A DNA stretch of 50,547 nt from Angelakisella sp. (GCA_020025195.1 JAHHSN010000009.1:1-50547), one strand, 5' to 3'; positions 1-8,974 are shown, counted from the stretch's first letter. Translations and numbers: made by a program. The notes: a model not told the origin generated them from the letters alone.

Positions 1-1
1 G

Positions 2-100
2 CCCCCCATGCCCCCTTCCGCCAAGACGGAGGACGAAGGCTTTTCCACCGAGGAGATCGCCTCTCCCGGGAAGGACGATTCCGACCGGGCGGATTTATAA
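2..100 (+). CDS. C-terminal end of an unknown protein (partial)
   Basis: The frame entering from the left edge stays open for 32 codons and stops at TAA 98-100. The visible tail is hydrophilic and acidic (Glu, Asp, Ser, Pro), as in a disordered C-terminus, and shows no recognisable domain. A good intrinsic terminator follows within 20 bases, which supports a real gene ending here. No function can be given. Confidence 0.45.
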   Translation, partial: PPMPPSAKTEDEGFSTEEIASPGKDDSDRADL

Positions 101-112
101 ACAGAATCGGAA

Positions 113-142
113 AAGGACGGATGGTGTGCATCCGCCCTTTTT
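113..142 (+). terminator. Intrinsic terminator of the left-edge gene
   Basis: Arms CGGATG (118-123) and CATCCG (129-134) form a hairpin, extended by outer A/G-C/T pairs and followed by a T-rich run. Confidence 0.75.
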
Positions 143-282
143 CTTTTCGGCGCCAAGCACCTTGTTTCGCGGGGGATGAATCCGGCGCCGTGACGGCAAG
201 AAAGCCGTTCATTTTAAGGGAGGCTTTCCCCGGGGGAGAGGAGAGAACGCACGCACAAACGTTCCCTTTCGCGCCCTTTCGC

Positions 283-311
283 TTGACCTCAAAAGCAATA
301 ATTGGTACAAT
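283..311 (+). promoter_or_regulatory. Sigma-A promoter of the topoisomerase IV operon
   Basis: TTGACC at 283-288, a 17-bp spacer and TACAAT at 306-311. It leaves a leader of about 100 nt before the first gene at 422. The rest of 143-421 shows no gene I can support. Confidence 0.7.
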
Positions 312-421
312 AATCAGGTAAAATGAAACCTTAAAACAGGGACGCCCCGTGCAAAAGAGACTTCTTTTCTGCGGGGACTTTATCTGTCGTCCCACAAGAA
401 GCAATAACCGGAGGGGTAAGA

Positions 422-2419
422 ATGGCAGCAGCAAAAAGCAAAAAGGAATACGGCAACGAGAGTATTTCCACCTTAAAGGGCGCCGACCGCGTCCGCAAAC
501 GCCCGGGCGTCATCTTCGGCTCGGACGGCTTGGAGGGCTGCGAACATTCCGTTTTTGAAATTCTCTCCAACGCCATCGACGAGGCGCGGCAGGGCTTCGG
601 CACCCGCATCATCACCACCCGCTTTCTGGATGGCTCGGTGGAGGTGCAGGACTTCGGGCGCGGCTGCCCCGTGGATTTTAACCAGAAGGAGCAGCGCTAC
701 AACTGGGAGCTGGTGTTCTGCGAGCTTTACGCCGGCGGCAAGTATGACAGCAACGCCGGCGGCAGCTATGAATATGCCCTCGGTCTCAATGGCCTCGGCT
801 CCTGCGCCACCCAGTATTCCTCGGAATATATGGACGTGGAGGTGCTCCGGGACGGCAAGCGCTATAATCTCCACTTTGAAAAGGGCGAGAACATAGGCGG
901 CCTTTCCACAGAGGACCACAAGGGCCGCCAGACCGGCACCCGCATCCGCTGGAAGCCTGACCTGGAGGTCTTTACCGACATCGCCATCCCCCCGGAATAC
1001 TACACCGACGTCATCAAGCGGCAGGCGGTGGTCAATCCCGGCGTGGAGTTCCTCTTTAGGAACGAGACCGCCCGAGGCCACTTTGAGGATCAGGTCTTTT
1101 TCTATCAGAACGGAATCCGGGACTATGCCGAGGAGCTGGCGGGGGAGGACCCCCTCACCCCGGTGCAGTACTGGACGGCGGAGCGGACGGGACGCGACCG
1201 CGAGGACAAGGACGATTACAACGTCCTGCTGGGGGTGGCGCTCTGCTTCTCCAACCGCGTGGCCGTGACGGAGTATTATCATAACTCCAGCTTTCTGGAG
1301 CACGGCGGTTCCCCGGAGCGCGCTGTCAAGATCGCTCTGGTCAACCAGATCGACAACTGGCTCCGCACCAATAACAAATACCTCAAGAACGAGAGCAAGA
1401 TCAACTTTCAGGATGTGCAGGACTGTCTGGTGCTGGTCTCCTCCAGCTTTTCCACCCAGACCTCCTATGAAAACCAGACCAAGAAATCCATCACCAACCA
1501 GTTCATCTATGAGTGCATGACCGATTTCTTAAAGCACCAGCTGGAGGTCTACTTCATCGAAAATCCCGATGATGCAACAAAGATCGGCGAGCAGGTGCTG
1601 CTCAACAAGCGGAGCCGGGAAAGCGCCGAAAAGACCCGCCTCAACCTCAAAAAGAAGCTGGCCGGCAGCATCGACCTCAGCAACCGCGTGGAAAAATTCG
1701 TGGACTGCCGCAGCCGGGAGCCGGAAAAGCGGGAAATCTATATCGTGGAGGGCGATTCCGCCCTCGGCGCCTGCAAGCTGGGACGTGACAGCGAATATCA
1801 GGCGATCATGCCGGTCAGGGGCAAGATCTTAAACTGCCTCAAGGCGGACTACAACCGCATCTTCAGGAGCGACATCATCGTGGACGTGCTCAAGGTGCTC
1901 GGCTGCGGGGTGGAGGTCTCCGCCAAGGCGAACCGGGAGCTCAATTCCTTCTCGCTGGAGAACCTCCGCTGGAGCAAGATCGTCATCTGCACCGATGCCG
2001 ATGTGGACGGCTTCCAGATCCGGACGCTTATTCTGACCATGCTTTACCGCCTCACTCCCACCCTCATTCAGGAGGGGTATGTCTATATCGCGGAGTCTCC
2101 GCTTTATGAGGTCACGGCGAAGAACGACACCTATTTTGCGTACAGCGACAGCGAAAAGGCCGAGCTTTGCCGGAAGCTGGACGCCGCTGGCACGAAATAC
2201 AGCCTGCAGCGCAGCAAGGGACTGGGTGAAAACGAGCCGGAAATGATGTGGCTCACCACCATGAACCCCGAGACCCGCCGGCTCATTCAGGTGACGCCGG
2301 AGGACATGAAGGAGACCGAGCGGATGTTCGATCTGTTCCTCGGGGACGATCTGGCGGGACGCAAGGAGTATATCGCCAAAAACGGCGGCGCTTATCTGGA
2401 GATGGCGGACATCTCCTGA
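422..2419 (+). CDS. parE: DNA topoisomerase IV subunit B (type IIA ATPase subunit)
   Basis: ATPase subunit of a type IIA topoisomerase (665 aa), which works with the A subunit two genes downstream to decatenate and relax DNA. Visible in order are the GHKL ATPase site (EILSNAIDEA near residue 47, then DFGRGCP and the GLNGLGSC ATP lid), the transducer region, and the TOPRIM domain with EIYIVEGDSA and the DADVDG metal triad. The length fits ParE (about 650) better than long GyrB. The start at 422 follows GGAGGG at 411-416. Pairing with an A subunit that lacks the GyrA box argues for topoisomerase IV, though automated names may say gyrase B. Confidence 0.9.
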   Translation: MAAAKSKKEYGNESISTLKGADRVRKRPGVIFGSDGLEGCEHSVFEILSNAIDEARQGFGTRIITTRFLDGSVEVQDFGRGCPVDFNQKEQRYNWELVFCELYAGGKYDSNAGGSYEYALGLNGLGSCATQYSSEYMDVEVLRDGKRYNLHFEKGENIGGLSTEDHKGRQTGTRIRWKPDLEVFTDIAIPPEYYTDVIKRQAVVNPGVEFLFRNETARGHFEDQVFFYQNGIRDYAEELAGEDPLTPVQYWTAERTGRDREDKDDYNVLLGVALCFSNRVAVTEYYHNSSFLEHGGSPERAVKIALVNQIDNWLRTNNKYLKNESKINFQDVQDCLVLVSSSFSTQTSYENQTKKSITNQFIYECMTDFLKHQLEVYFIENPDDATKIGEQVLLNKRSRESAEKTRLNLKKKLAGSIDLSNRVEKFVDCRSREPEKREIYIVEGDSALGACKLGRDSEYQAIMPVRGKILNCLKADYNRIFRSDIIVDVLKVLGCGVEVSAKANRELNSFSLENLRWSKIVICTDADVDGFQIRTLILTMLYRLTPTLIQEGYVYIAESPLYEVTAKNDTYFAYSDSEKAELCRKLDAAGTKYSLQRSKGLGENEPEMMWLTTMNPETRRLIQVTPEDMKETERMFDLFLGDDLAGRKEYIAKNGGAYLEMADIS

Positions 2420-2444
2420 TCCACAGGGAAGAAGAAGGGATTCG

Positions 2445-3710
2445 ATGAAAGAGAGAATTGCGGAAATCATCTGCGTCGGGACGGAGCTCCTCATGGGGGA
2501 GACCGTCAATACCAATGCCACCGAAATCGCGCGGGAGCTTTCCCGGCTTGGCATCCCGCTTTATCATTCGGTGGTGGTGGGGGATAACCCCGCCCGGCTG
2601 AAGGCGGCCTTAAAGTCGGCGTATGAGCGGGCGGAGATCGTTCTCCTCACCGGGGGCCTCGGGCCCACCTATGATGACCTCACCATGGAGACGGTGGCGG
2701 ACTTCTTCGGAAGAAAGCTGGTGCTCCATGAGGAAAGTCTGGCCGCCATCCGGCAGTATTTTGAGAAGGCCGGACGGATGATGGCTCCCAGCAATGAGAA
2801 GCAGGCGCTCCTCCCCGAGGGGGGCATCGTGCTCCCGAACCCGAACGGCACCGCCCCGGGCTGCATCCTGGAGGACGGAGAGCGGGTGGCGGTGGTGCTG
2901 CCGGGGCCTCCCCGGGAGATGCGCCCCATGCTGCGGGATCAGGTGGCACCGTATCTCGGCCGAGGGAACGGGGTCATCCGGAGCCATGAGCTTCATTTTT
3001 ACGGCATTGGGGAGTCGGAGCTGGAATATAAGCTCGGGGACCTTATGAAGAATGCCCTGAACCCCACCGTGGCCCCCTATGCAAAGCCCGGGGATGTCAT
3101 GCTGCGGGTCACCGCCTCGGCGGGGACCGCGGAGGAAGCGGAGCGGCAGATGGCGCCCGTGATGAATAAGCTGCGGGACAAGCTGAAGGATTACTACTAC
3201 GCGACCGACCTGCCCGATCTGCAGACCGCGGTGGTGCGGGCGCTTCATGAAAAGGGACTCACCGCGGCGACGGCGGAAAGCTGCACCGGAGGACTGGTGG
3301 CCGAGCTCCTCACCGAGGTGCCGGGCGCTTCCGGGGTCTTTGGCTGCGGGATGGTCGCTTACCAAAACGAAATCAAGGAACAACTCCTCGGCGTACCGGG
3401 AGAGCTCCTTAAGGCATACGGAGCGGTTTCCGCGGAGACCGCCGCCCGGATGGCGGAGGCGATCCGGGAGAAAAGCGGCGCCGATATCGGCGTGGGGGTG
3501 ACCGGGAACGCCGGTCCCGCCGCCTCGGAGGGCAAGCCCGTGGGTCTTGTCTATGTGGCCGTTTCCAGCAGCGCCTATACCCATGTGAGCCGCCTTAATA
3601 TAAGGAGACAGGACGAGGACAGCCGTGCGCTCATCCGAAGGCTTGCCGCCCTCAAGGCACTGAACCTCATTCTGCGTGCTGCTCAAGCGGCGCCGCCTAC
3701 CGAACACTGA
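2445..3710 (+). CDS. cinA: CinA family protein / nicotinamide-nucleotide amidase
   Basis: A full-length two-domain CinA (421 aa). Residues 1-170 form the MoCF-biosynthesis-like domain (LLTGGLGPTYDDLTMETV, then LPGPPREM), associated with ADP-ribose pyrophosphatase activity in the family. The C-terminal 160 residues form the PncC amidase domain (TAESCTGGL, GVTGNAGP). It recycles nicotinamide mononucleotide to nicotinate mononucleotide in NAD salvage. It lies 25 bp after parE and 15 bp before parC with no terminator, so all three genes are probably one transcript. Its position between the two topoisomerase subunits is unusual. Confidence 0.93.
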   Translation: MKERIAEIICVGTELLMGETVNTNATEIARELSRLGIPLYHSVVVGDNPARLKAALKSAYERAEIVLLTGGLGPTYDDLTMETVADFFGRKLVLHEESLAAIRQYFEKAGRMMAPSNEKQALLPEGGIVLPNPNGTAPGCILEDGERVAVVLPGPPREMRPMLRDQVAPYLGRGNGVIRSHELHFYGIGESELEYKLGDLMKNALNPTVAPYAKPGDVMLRVTASAGTAEEAERQMAPVMNKLRDKLKDYYYATDLPDLQTAVVRALHEKGLTAATAESCTGGLVAELLTEVPGASGVFGCGMVAYQNEIKEQLLGVPGELLKAYGAVSAETAARMAEAIREKSGADIGVGVTGNAGPAASEGKPVGLVYVAVSSSAYTHVSRLNIRRQDEDSRALIRRLAALKALNLILRAAQAAPPTEH

Positions 3711-3725
3711 CTGGAGGAACAAAGA

Positions 3726-5966
3726 GTGTCACCCAAAAAGAAACAAGAGCCTAAAAAACACCCCCGCACCGTCGCGGGCGGTCATATTGAGGGCGCGGGA
3801 CAGGTTGTGCGTCAGCCGATCACCGAAACGCTCCGGGAAAACTATATGCCCTATGCCATGAGCGTCATCGTTTCCCGTGCCATCCCGGAGATCGACGGCT
3901 TCAAGCCCGCCCACCGCAAGATCCTCTACACCATGTATAAGATGGGACTGCTCACCGGCGGGCGCGTCAAGTCCGCCAATATCGTGGGACAGACCATGAA
4001 ACTCAATCCCCACGGCGACGCCGCCATCTATGAGACGATGGTGCGGCTTTCCCGGGGCTATGACGCCCTGCTGGTGCCCTTTGTGGACAGCAAGGGAAAC
4101 TTTGGTAAGGCGTATTCCCGGGATATGGCGTATGCCGCCTCCCGTTATACCGAGGCCAAGCTGGAAAAGATCTGTGGGGAACTGTTTCGGGATATTGATA
4201 AGGATACCGTAGACTTTGTGGATAACTACGACAGCACCACCAAGGAACCGATACTGCTGCCCGTCACCTTCCCCTCTGTTCTCGTTAATTCCAATACCGG
4301 CATCGCGGTCGGCATGGCAAGCAATATCTGCTCTTTCAATCTCGCGGAAGTCTGTGAAACGACCGCAGCCCTTATAAGAAACCCGAACCACGACATTCTG
4401 GACACCCTTCTGGCTCCCGACTTTTCCGGGGGCGGCATCCTCCTCTATGACCGCGCGGGGATGGAACACATCTATAAGACGGGGCGCGGCTCCTTCCGGG
4501 TTCGCTGCCGTTATGAGATTGACCAAAAAAATAACTGCATCGAGATCACCGAGATCCCGCCCACCACCACGGTGGAGGCGATCATGGATAAGATCGTGGA
4601 CCTCATCAAGCAGGGAAAGATCCGGGAGATCAGCTATATGCGTGATGAGACGGACCTCGGGGGACTCAAGCTCGCCATCGACTGCAAGCGCGGCGTGGAT
4701 CACGAAAAGCTGATGCAGAAGCTCTGGCGCATGACTCCTCTGGAGGATTCCTTCTCCTGCAACTTTAACGTCCTTATCGCCGGTTCTCCGCGCGTTATGG
4801 GCGCGCGGGAGCTTCTCGGTGAGTGGATTGCCTTCCGGCGGGAGTGTGTCCGCCGCGGAATCTATTTTGAGCTTTCCCGCAAGAAAGAGAAGCTGCATCT
4901 CCTCAAGGGCCTTCAGAAGATCCTGCTCGATATCGACAAGGCGGTGAAGATCGTTCGCGAGACCGAGGAGGAGGCGGAGGTCGTCCCGAACCTCATGATC
5001 GGCTTCGGTATCGATGAACAGCAGGCGGAATATGTGGCGGAAATCAAGCTCCGGCATCTGAACCGCGCCTACATCCTGAACCGCACCGCCGAGATCGAGG
5101 CGCTCCTTTCGGAGATCGCTGACATGGAGGATACCCTCCAAAACCCGAAGAAGGTGGACGCCCTCATCATCGCCCAGCTCAAAAAGGTGGCGAAGGATTA
5201 CGGCAGGCCCCGCCGTACCGAGGTGCTCTATGAGCATGAGGCGGCGGAGCCGGAGCCGGAGGAGGAGCTGCCGGATTACCCGGTGACCCTGTTCTATACC
5301 AGGGAGGGCTACTTCAAGAAGATCACCCCCCAGTCGCTCCGCATGAGCGGGGAGCAGAAGCTCAAGGAGGGGGACGAGATCCAGATGGAGCTGGAGTCCC
5401 ACAACACCGCGAACCTTCTCTTTTTCACCAACCTCGGTCAGGTCTATAAGAGCCGGGTCGGGGAATTTGAGGACGGCAAGGCCAGCGTCCTCGGAGACTA
5501 TGTGGCAAGCCGTCTCGGCATGGATTCGGGGGAGGTCCCCATCGGCATGGCGGTGACGGATGACTTTAAGGGCTATATGCTCTTCGTCTTTGAAAACGGA
5601 AAGGTCGCCAAGGTGGAGCTTGCCTGCTATGAGACCAAGACGCGCCGCAAAAAGCTGCTGGGCGCTTTCAGTCTCAAGTCTCCTCTGGTCGCGCTTTACT
5701 GCATCCCGGAGGACAGGGAGTTTATCCTCTCCTCCTCTGCGTCCCGGAAGCTCATCTTTCATACCGCGATGATCGCTCCGAAGACCACCCGCAGCACGCA
5801 GGGCGTGCAGGTGATGACCCTCTCCAAGAAGGGCGCGCGGGTCTCGGAGGCCGAACCCTATACCGAGGGCATGGCGGAAAGCGAGCATCGCCTTCGCAGC
5901 AAGAGCCTCCCCGCCGCGGGCGGCATCGTCCGCGTGACGGACGTGGGGGAGCAGCTTAAGCTGTAA
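3726..5966 (+). CDS. parC: DNA topoisomerase IV subunit A
   Basis: DNA-cleaving subunit (746 aa), partner of the B subunit upstream. The start is GTG 3726, with GGAGG at 3713-3717. The winged-helix cleavage domain carries the catalytic tyrosine Y141 in AASRYTEAKL and the preceding HGD motif. A coiled-coil tower follows, then a short C-terminal beta-pinwheel region (about residues 515-746). The QRRGGKG-type GyrA box is absent, which favours ParC over GyrA. The quinolone-region residue equivalent to E. coli GyrA Ser83 is alanine (A99 in NPHGDAAIYE), while the acidic partner is kept (E103). Confidence 0.9.
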   Translation: MSPKKKQEPKKHPRTVAGGHIEGAGQVVRQPITETLRENYMPYAMSVIVSRAIPEIDGFKPAHRKILYTMYKMGLLTGGRVKSANIVGQTMKLNPHGDAAIYETMVRLSRGYDALLVPFVDSKGNFGKAYSRDMAYAASRYTEAKLEKICGELFRDIDKDTVDFVDNYDSTTKEPILLPVTFPSVLVNSNTGIAVGMASNICSFNLAEVCETTAALIRNPNHDILDTLLAPDFSGGGILLYDRAGMEHIYKTGRGSFRVRCRYEIDQKNNCIEITEIPPTTTVEAIMDKIVDLIKQGKIREISYMRDETDLGGLKLAIDCKRGVDHEKLMQKLWRMTPLEDSFSCNFNVLIAGSPRVMGARELLGEWIAFRRECVRRGIYFELSRKKEKLHLLKGLQKILLDIDKAVKIVRETEEEAEVVPNLMIGFGIDEQQAEYVAEIKLRHLNRAYILNRTAEIEALLSEIADMEDTLQNPKKVDALIIAQLKKVAKDYGRPRRTEVLYEHEAAEPEPEEELPDYPVTLFYTREGYFKKITPQSLRMSGEQKLKEGDEIQMELESHNTANLLFFTNLGQVYKSRVGEFEDGKASVLGDYVASRLGMDSGEVPIGMAVTDDFKGYMLFVFENGKVAKVELACYETKTRRKKLLGAFSLKSPLVALYCIPEDREFILSSSASRKLIFHTAMIAPKTTRSTQGVQVMTLSKKGARVSEAEPYTEGMAESEHRLRSKSLPAAGGIVRVTDVGEQLKL

Positions 5967-6053
5967 GGCGGCCCTGAATAATTCCCCGGAAGCGGACCAT
6001 ACTAGGGATGGTTCGTTCCGGTTTCGGCGTTTGCAGCCGGTGGGGACCATTCT

Positions 6054-6088
6054 GAGCCCACCGGCAAATGCTGATGGGCTCTCTTTTT
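6054..6088 (+). terminator. Intrinsic terminator of the topoisomerase IV operon
   Basis: GAGCCCA (6054-6060) pairs with TGGGCTC (6075-6081), followed by TCTTTTTT. Confidence 0.85.
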
Positions 6089-6100
6089 TGGGGAAAACAC

Positions 6101-6129
6101 TTGCATCTCGGGGAAGATTGTGCTATCAT
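6101..6129 (+). promoter_or_regulatory. Promoter of secG
   Basis: TTGCAT (6101-6106), a 17-bp spacer and TATCAT (6124-6129), just after the preceding terminator. Confidence 0.65.
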
Positions 6130-6188
6130 TTTATAGTCGAATTATGCCCTGCACCGGACAGGGATTTAGAATTTTGGAGGTAACCAAG

Positions 6189-6428
6189 ATGACTCTCAGC
6201 ACTCTTATGCTTATTGGCGCTATTTTGATGATTGTTGTCAGCATTCTGCTGATCGTGATCGTTTCCATGCAGCAGGGCAAGGGCGATGGCATCACCGCGC
6301 TCGCCGGCATGAATGCTTTCCTGAATGAGGATAATGACCGCTCCGCCAACGCGAAGCTCAGCAAGCTGACCAAGATCCTGACGGTAGTATTTGTTGCCGT
6401 CACCCTTCTGGTCTACATCCTCCAGTAA
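6189..6428 (+). CDS. secG: Preprotein translocase subunit SecG
   Basis: A 79-aa protein with two membrane helices (about 5-26 and 62-78) joined by a Gly-rich loop, the SecG topology. The helix-1 end SMQQGKGDG matches the family's QxxKG-type signature. It joins SecYE in the membrane and assists SecA-driven export. The start at ATG 6189 has GGAGG at 6176-6180, eight bases upstream. An in-frame ATG at 6120 is rejected because it overlaps the promoter and has no ribosome site. The gene has its own promoter and terminator, so it is monocistronic. Confidence 0.9.
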   Translation: MTLSTLMLIGAILMIVVSILLIVIVSMQQGKGDGITALAGMNAFLNEDNDRSANAKLSKLTKILTVVFVAVTLLVYILQ

Positions 6429-6445
6429 CGGAAATCATCGGATGA

Positions 6446-6480
6446 AACGCTGTCTGCGGGATGCAGATGGCGTTTTTTTT
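6446..6480 (+). terminator. Intrinsic terminator of secG
   Basis: Hairpin of AACGC..TCTGC with GCAGA..GCGTT, followed by eight T. Confidence 0.85.
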
Positions 6481-6524
6481 ATCGTCTCTTTCAAAAAACT
6501 TATAGAAATATTCATAACTCATCG

Positions 6525-6532
6525 TGTATAAT
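6525..6532 (+). promoter_or_regulatory. Extended -10 promoter of the lipoprotein gene
   Basis: TGTATAAT (TG plus the -10 at 6527-6532) lies about 24 bases before the start codon. No good -35 is visible, as is usual for extended -10 promoters. Confidence 0.5.
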
Positions 6533-6555
6533 AGGCGTAAAAGGAGGTGGCATGG

Positions 6556-7422
6556 ATGTCAAAATGCTTCAAAGCGATAACAGCAGCTTTTCTGTCCGCT
6601 TTTATTGTGGCGGGCTGCGGTAGCGCTGCGCCGTCTCTGCCGCCTCCGCCGGCAGAGCCTTCCGCCGAGAGCACGCGGAAGGACTCTCTTCTGGTGGTAA
6701 AACGGGATGAGGGATCTCCCGCGCCCAATCTGGCGGGAAACGTTTCCGATGGCCCGACCGAGGATCTGGTGACCCTCACCACCGAGGAGGAAATGAGCTT
6801 TGCGCTCTTTTGCCCCATGCTGAGCGAGACCCAGTTCCGGGATATGCTCCTTAAAGACGGCGCGGACTTTGTACCGAACCGCCTGGCCCATTTTGAGAAT
6901 CGGTATTTTGCCTATTATAACAGCGGACGCCAGGAACTGGTGGTCTGTGATGCCGCTCTGCGCTGGTTCCGCAATATTGTGACGAGCGAACGCCCGGAGG
7001 ACCGGGTGCAGGACGCCCGCTGGCTCAATGAAAACGAACTGCTGGTGCTGACCGGCTCCGAGCATGGGCAGAAGCTCTATACCTACCTTATGACCGAGCA
7101 GGAACTGCGCCCGGTGTATGAGCCGCCGCAAAACAAGGTGATCCTTTCTCTCCGGGTGACCGAAACGGGAGAGGTGGAGTGCGTGATCGGGGAGCTGCCC
7201 GAGCCGCCCGATGGGGAGGCAGAGCCGCTTTCGGAGCCTGCCGCGTCCCTGGAAACAAAGGAGGATCCGGCCGACCGGCAGCCCGTGGAGGAAAGCCCCA
7301 TAAAGCACAAGAATCCTTTCTTCTCAGCAGGGAAGCTGGGCGCCGCGGAGGACCGCACTTGGGAGTCCCTTTTCCCGGAGGATTGGCCCCGTGAGACCAT
7401 TCGGGTAGACTTTGCGAAATAA
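6556..7422 (+). CDS. Putative lipoprotein of unknown function
   Basis: A 288-aa exported protein. The signal peptide ends in a lipobox (IVAGCGS, lipidated Cys near residue 20) and is followed by a Pro/Ser/Glu-rich linker. About residues 60-220 form a compact region with short repeating patterns such as LVVCDAALRWF and LNENELLVLTGSE, perhaps beta-propeller-like; I recognise no family. The C-terminal third is a charged low-complexity tail. The start at ATG 6556 is set by AAAGGAGGT at 6541-6548; an in-frame GTG at 6547 lies inside that ribosome site. A clean terminator follows, so it is a single-gene unit. Confidence 0.7.
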   Translation: MSKCFKAITAAFLSAFIVAGCGSAAPSLPPPPAEPSAESTRKDSLLVVKRDEGSPAPNLAGNVSDGPTEDLVTLTTEEEMSFALFCPMLSETQFRDMLLKDGADFVPNRLAHFENRYFAYYNSGRQELVVCDAALRWFRNIVTSERPEDRVQDARWLNENELLVLTGSEHGQKLYTYLMTEQELRPVYEPPQNKVILSLRVTETGEVECVIGELPEPPDGEAEPLSEPAASLETKEDPADRQPVEESPIKHKNPFFSAGKLGAAEDRTWESLFPEDWPRETIRVDFAK

Positions 7423-7430
7423 TAAAGCAT

Positions 7431-7457
7431 AAAAAGCCCGGGAAACCGGGCTTTTTT
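7431..7457 (+). terminator. Intrinsic terminator with GAAA tetraloop
   Basis: AAAAAGCCCGG (7431-7441), loop GAAA, CCGGGCTTTTTT (7446-7457). The near-perfect symmetry with A and T tracts would let it work in both directions. Confidence 0.9.
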
Positions 7458-7504
7458 ATCGAAGCGGAGAGCCGAAGGCTCCCCCGGAAAAGGAGGAAAC
7501 CCCT

Positions 7505-8695
7505 ATGCATTTCTTGGCAAGAGCCTCGGTGCTGCTGCGAAAGCCGGTGGTGCGTCTGGTGCAGAAGCCGACCCCGCTCACCCTCATCGGCCGGGGAAAG
7601 AGGCGAGAGATCCCCGCGCTCCTGAAAACGGCGGGGAAAACCAAAACGCTCTTTCTGGTGAGCCGCACCCTGCACCGCTCCGGGATGCTGGAGGAGCTTT
7701 TTGAGGCGGTGCGCGCGGCGGGCGGGGAGACGGTCATCTATGACGGCGTCACCCCCGACCCCACCTTTCGGGAGGTGGAGGAGGCCGCCAAGCTGACGGC
7801 GGGCTGTGATTCGGTGGTTGCCATCGGCGGCGGCTCGGTTCTCGATACCGCCAAGCTGGTCGCGGCGGCGGGCGCCGACCCCGGGCGTCCGCTGGAGCGC
7901 TTTGCCGGCATCCTCAAGGTGAAAAAACAGCCGCTCTTTCTCATCATGGCGCCGACCACGGCGGGAACCGGTTCTGAAACCACGCTGGCTTCGGTCATCT
8001 CGGAGAGCGATACCCACCGCAAAAAGCAGCTCCTCGACCCGAAGCTCGTTCCCTTTGCGGCGGTGCTTGACCCGGAGCTTACTGTGAGTCTCCCGCAGCA
8101 CATCACCGTCCACACCACGATGGACGCCCTCACCCACGCGCTGGAGGCCTACACCTCCACCTACCGGACCGAAGAAACCGACCGTATGGCAGAGATGGCG
8201 GTCGCCCTCATCTATGAGAATCTTCCCCTCGTGCGGAAGGAACCGCAGGACCTCCATGCCCGGGAACAGCTGCTCCTTGCCTCTTTCCTCGCGGGGATGG
8301 CATTTACCCGGGTCTATGTGGGGTATGTTCATGCCTTTGCCCATGCCATCGGCGGGATGTTTGGAGTCTCCCACGGCCTTGCGAACGCGGTGCTGCTGCC
8401 GCATGTGATGGAATTTTACCGCCCCGTCTGCGGGGAGCGCTTTGCCCGGCTCGGAACGATGCTGCATCTCCCCGGAGAGGGAAGCGAAGAAAAAGCCGAT
8501 GCGTTCCTCGAAAGTCTCCGGAAGCTCGGGGAGGAGAGCGGCGTCCCCCGGCGGCTGAAAGCCTTCCCTCAGGAGGCGGTTCCCGACGTCTGCCGCGCGG
8601 GGCTCCGGGAGTGCCACGGCACCTATCCCGTCCCGCGCTATCTGAAGAAAAAAGAGGCGGAAGCCCTCCTTCACCGTGTCGCGAGCGGGGCGTGA
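7505..8695 (+). CDS. Iron-containing alcohol dehydrogenase family protein
   Basis: A 396-aa group III (Fe-ADH) oxidoreductase, normal family length. The N-terminal NAD(P)-binding half carries AIGGGSVLDTAK, and the nucleotide loop continues with APTTAGTGSETT. The C-terminal helical domain has the metal ligands: Asp/His in the DALTHALEAY segment and the histidines of YVHAFAHAIGGMFGVSHG. The family reduces aldehydes or oxidises alcohols such as ethanol, butanol or 1,2-propanediol; the substrate cannot be read here. A good AGGAGG precedes ATG 7505, and the gene is flanked by terminators. Confidence 0.9.
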   Translation: MHFLARASVLLRKPVVRLVQKPTPLTLIGRGKRREIPALLKTAGKTKTLFLVSRTLHRSGMLEELFEAVRAAGGETVIYDGVTPDPTFREVEEAAKLTAGCDSVVAIGGGSVLDTAKLVAAAGADPGRPLERFAGILKVKKQPLFLIMAPTTAGTGSETTLASVISESDTHRKKQLLDPKLVPFAAVLDPELTVSLPQHITVHTTMDALTHALEAYTSTYRTEETDRMAEMAVALIYENLPLVRKEPQDLHAREQLLLASFLAGMAFTRVYVGYVHAFAHAIGGMFGVSHGLANAVLLPHVMEFYRPVCGERFARLGTMLHLPGEGSEEKADAFLESLRKLGEESGVPRRLKAFPQEAVPDVCRAGLRECHGTYPVPRYLKKKEAEALLHRVASGA

Positions 8696-8764
8696 GGAGC
8701 CGAAGGCGTCGGCTCCCATTCCTTTTCCCCCATTTTCTGCGCGTCGGCGGAGCCTTTTCGGCTC

Positions 8765-8798
8765 TAAAAAAGAGACGCCCGAAGGCGTCTCTTTTTTT
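8765..8798. terminator. Bidirectional terminator between Fe-ADH and tRNA-Thr
   Basis: AGAGACGCC (8771-8779), CGAA loop and GGCGTCTCT (8784-8792) with an A tract on the left and a T tract on the right. It can end the alcohol dehydrogenase transcript on + and the tRNA transcript on -. Confidence 0.85.
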
Positions 8799-8873
8799 GG
8801 AGCTACTGGCCGGACTTGAACCGGCGGCCTGCTGATTACGAATCAGCTGCTCTACCGACTGAGCCACAGTAGC
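8798..8873 (-). tRNA. tRNA-Thr (anticodon CGT)
   Basis: On the minus strand the 76-nt sequence folds as a full cloverleaf. The acceptor is GCTACTG/CAGTAGC, the anticodon stem GCTGA/TCAGC, the loop TTCGTAA with anticodon CGT (reads ACG), and the T loop TTCAAGT. The discriminator is T and the CCA is encoded. It has its own promoter at 8896-8924 and ends in the terminator shared with the gene on its left. Confidence 0.93.
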
Positions 8874-8895
8874 ATTTTTCCGAGGTACAAACGTT

Positions 8896-8924
8896 ATAAT
8901 AACATACTTTGCGGGAAAAATCAA
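8896..8924 (-). promoter_or_regulatory. Promoter of tRNA-Thr
   Basis: On the minus strand: TTGATT (8924-8919), a 17-bp spacer and TATTAT (8901-8896), about 22 bases before the tRNA 5' end. Confidence 0.65.
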
Positions 8925-8945
8925 TTATACTATAACGAAACAAAG

Positions 8946-8974
8946 TTTACTTCGCCCCCTTTTTTTCGTATAAT
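8946..8974 (+). promoter_or_regulatory. Promoter of the D,D-carboxypeptidase gene
   Basis: TTTACT (8946-8951), a 17-bp spacer and TATAAT (8969-8974). It is divergent from the tRNA-Thr promoter. Confidence 0.7.

Noticed and set aside
3729..6050. A 773-codon open frame on the minus strand
   Set aside because: It mirrors the parC gene in GC-rich codons, has no ribosome site or domain, and parC is unmistakable.
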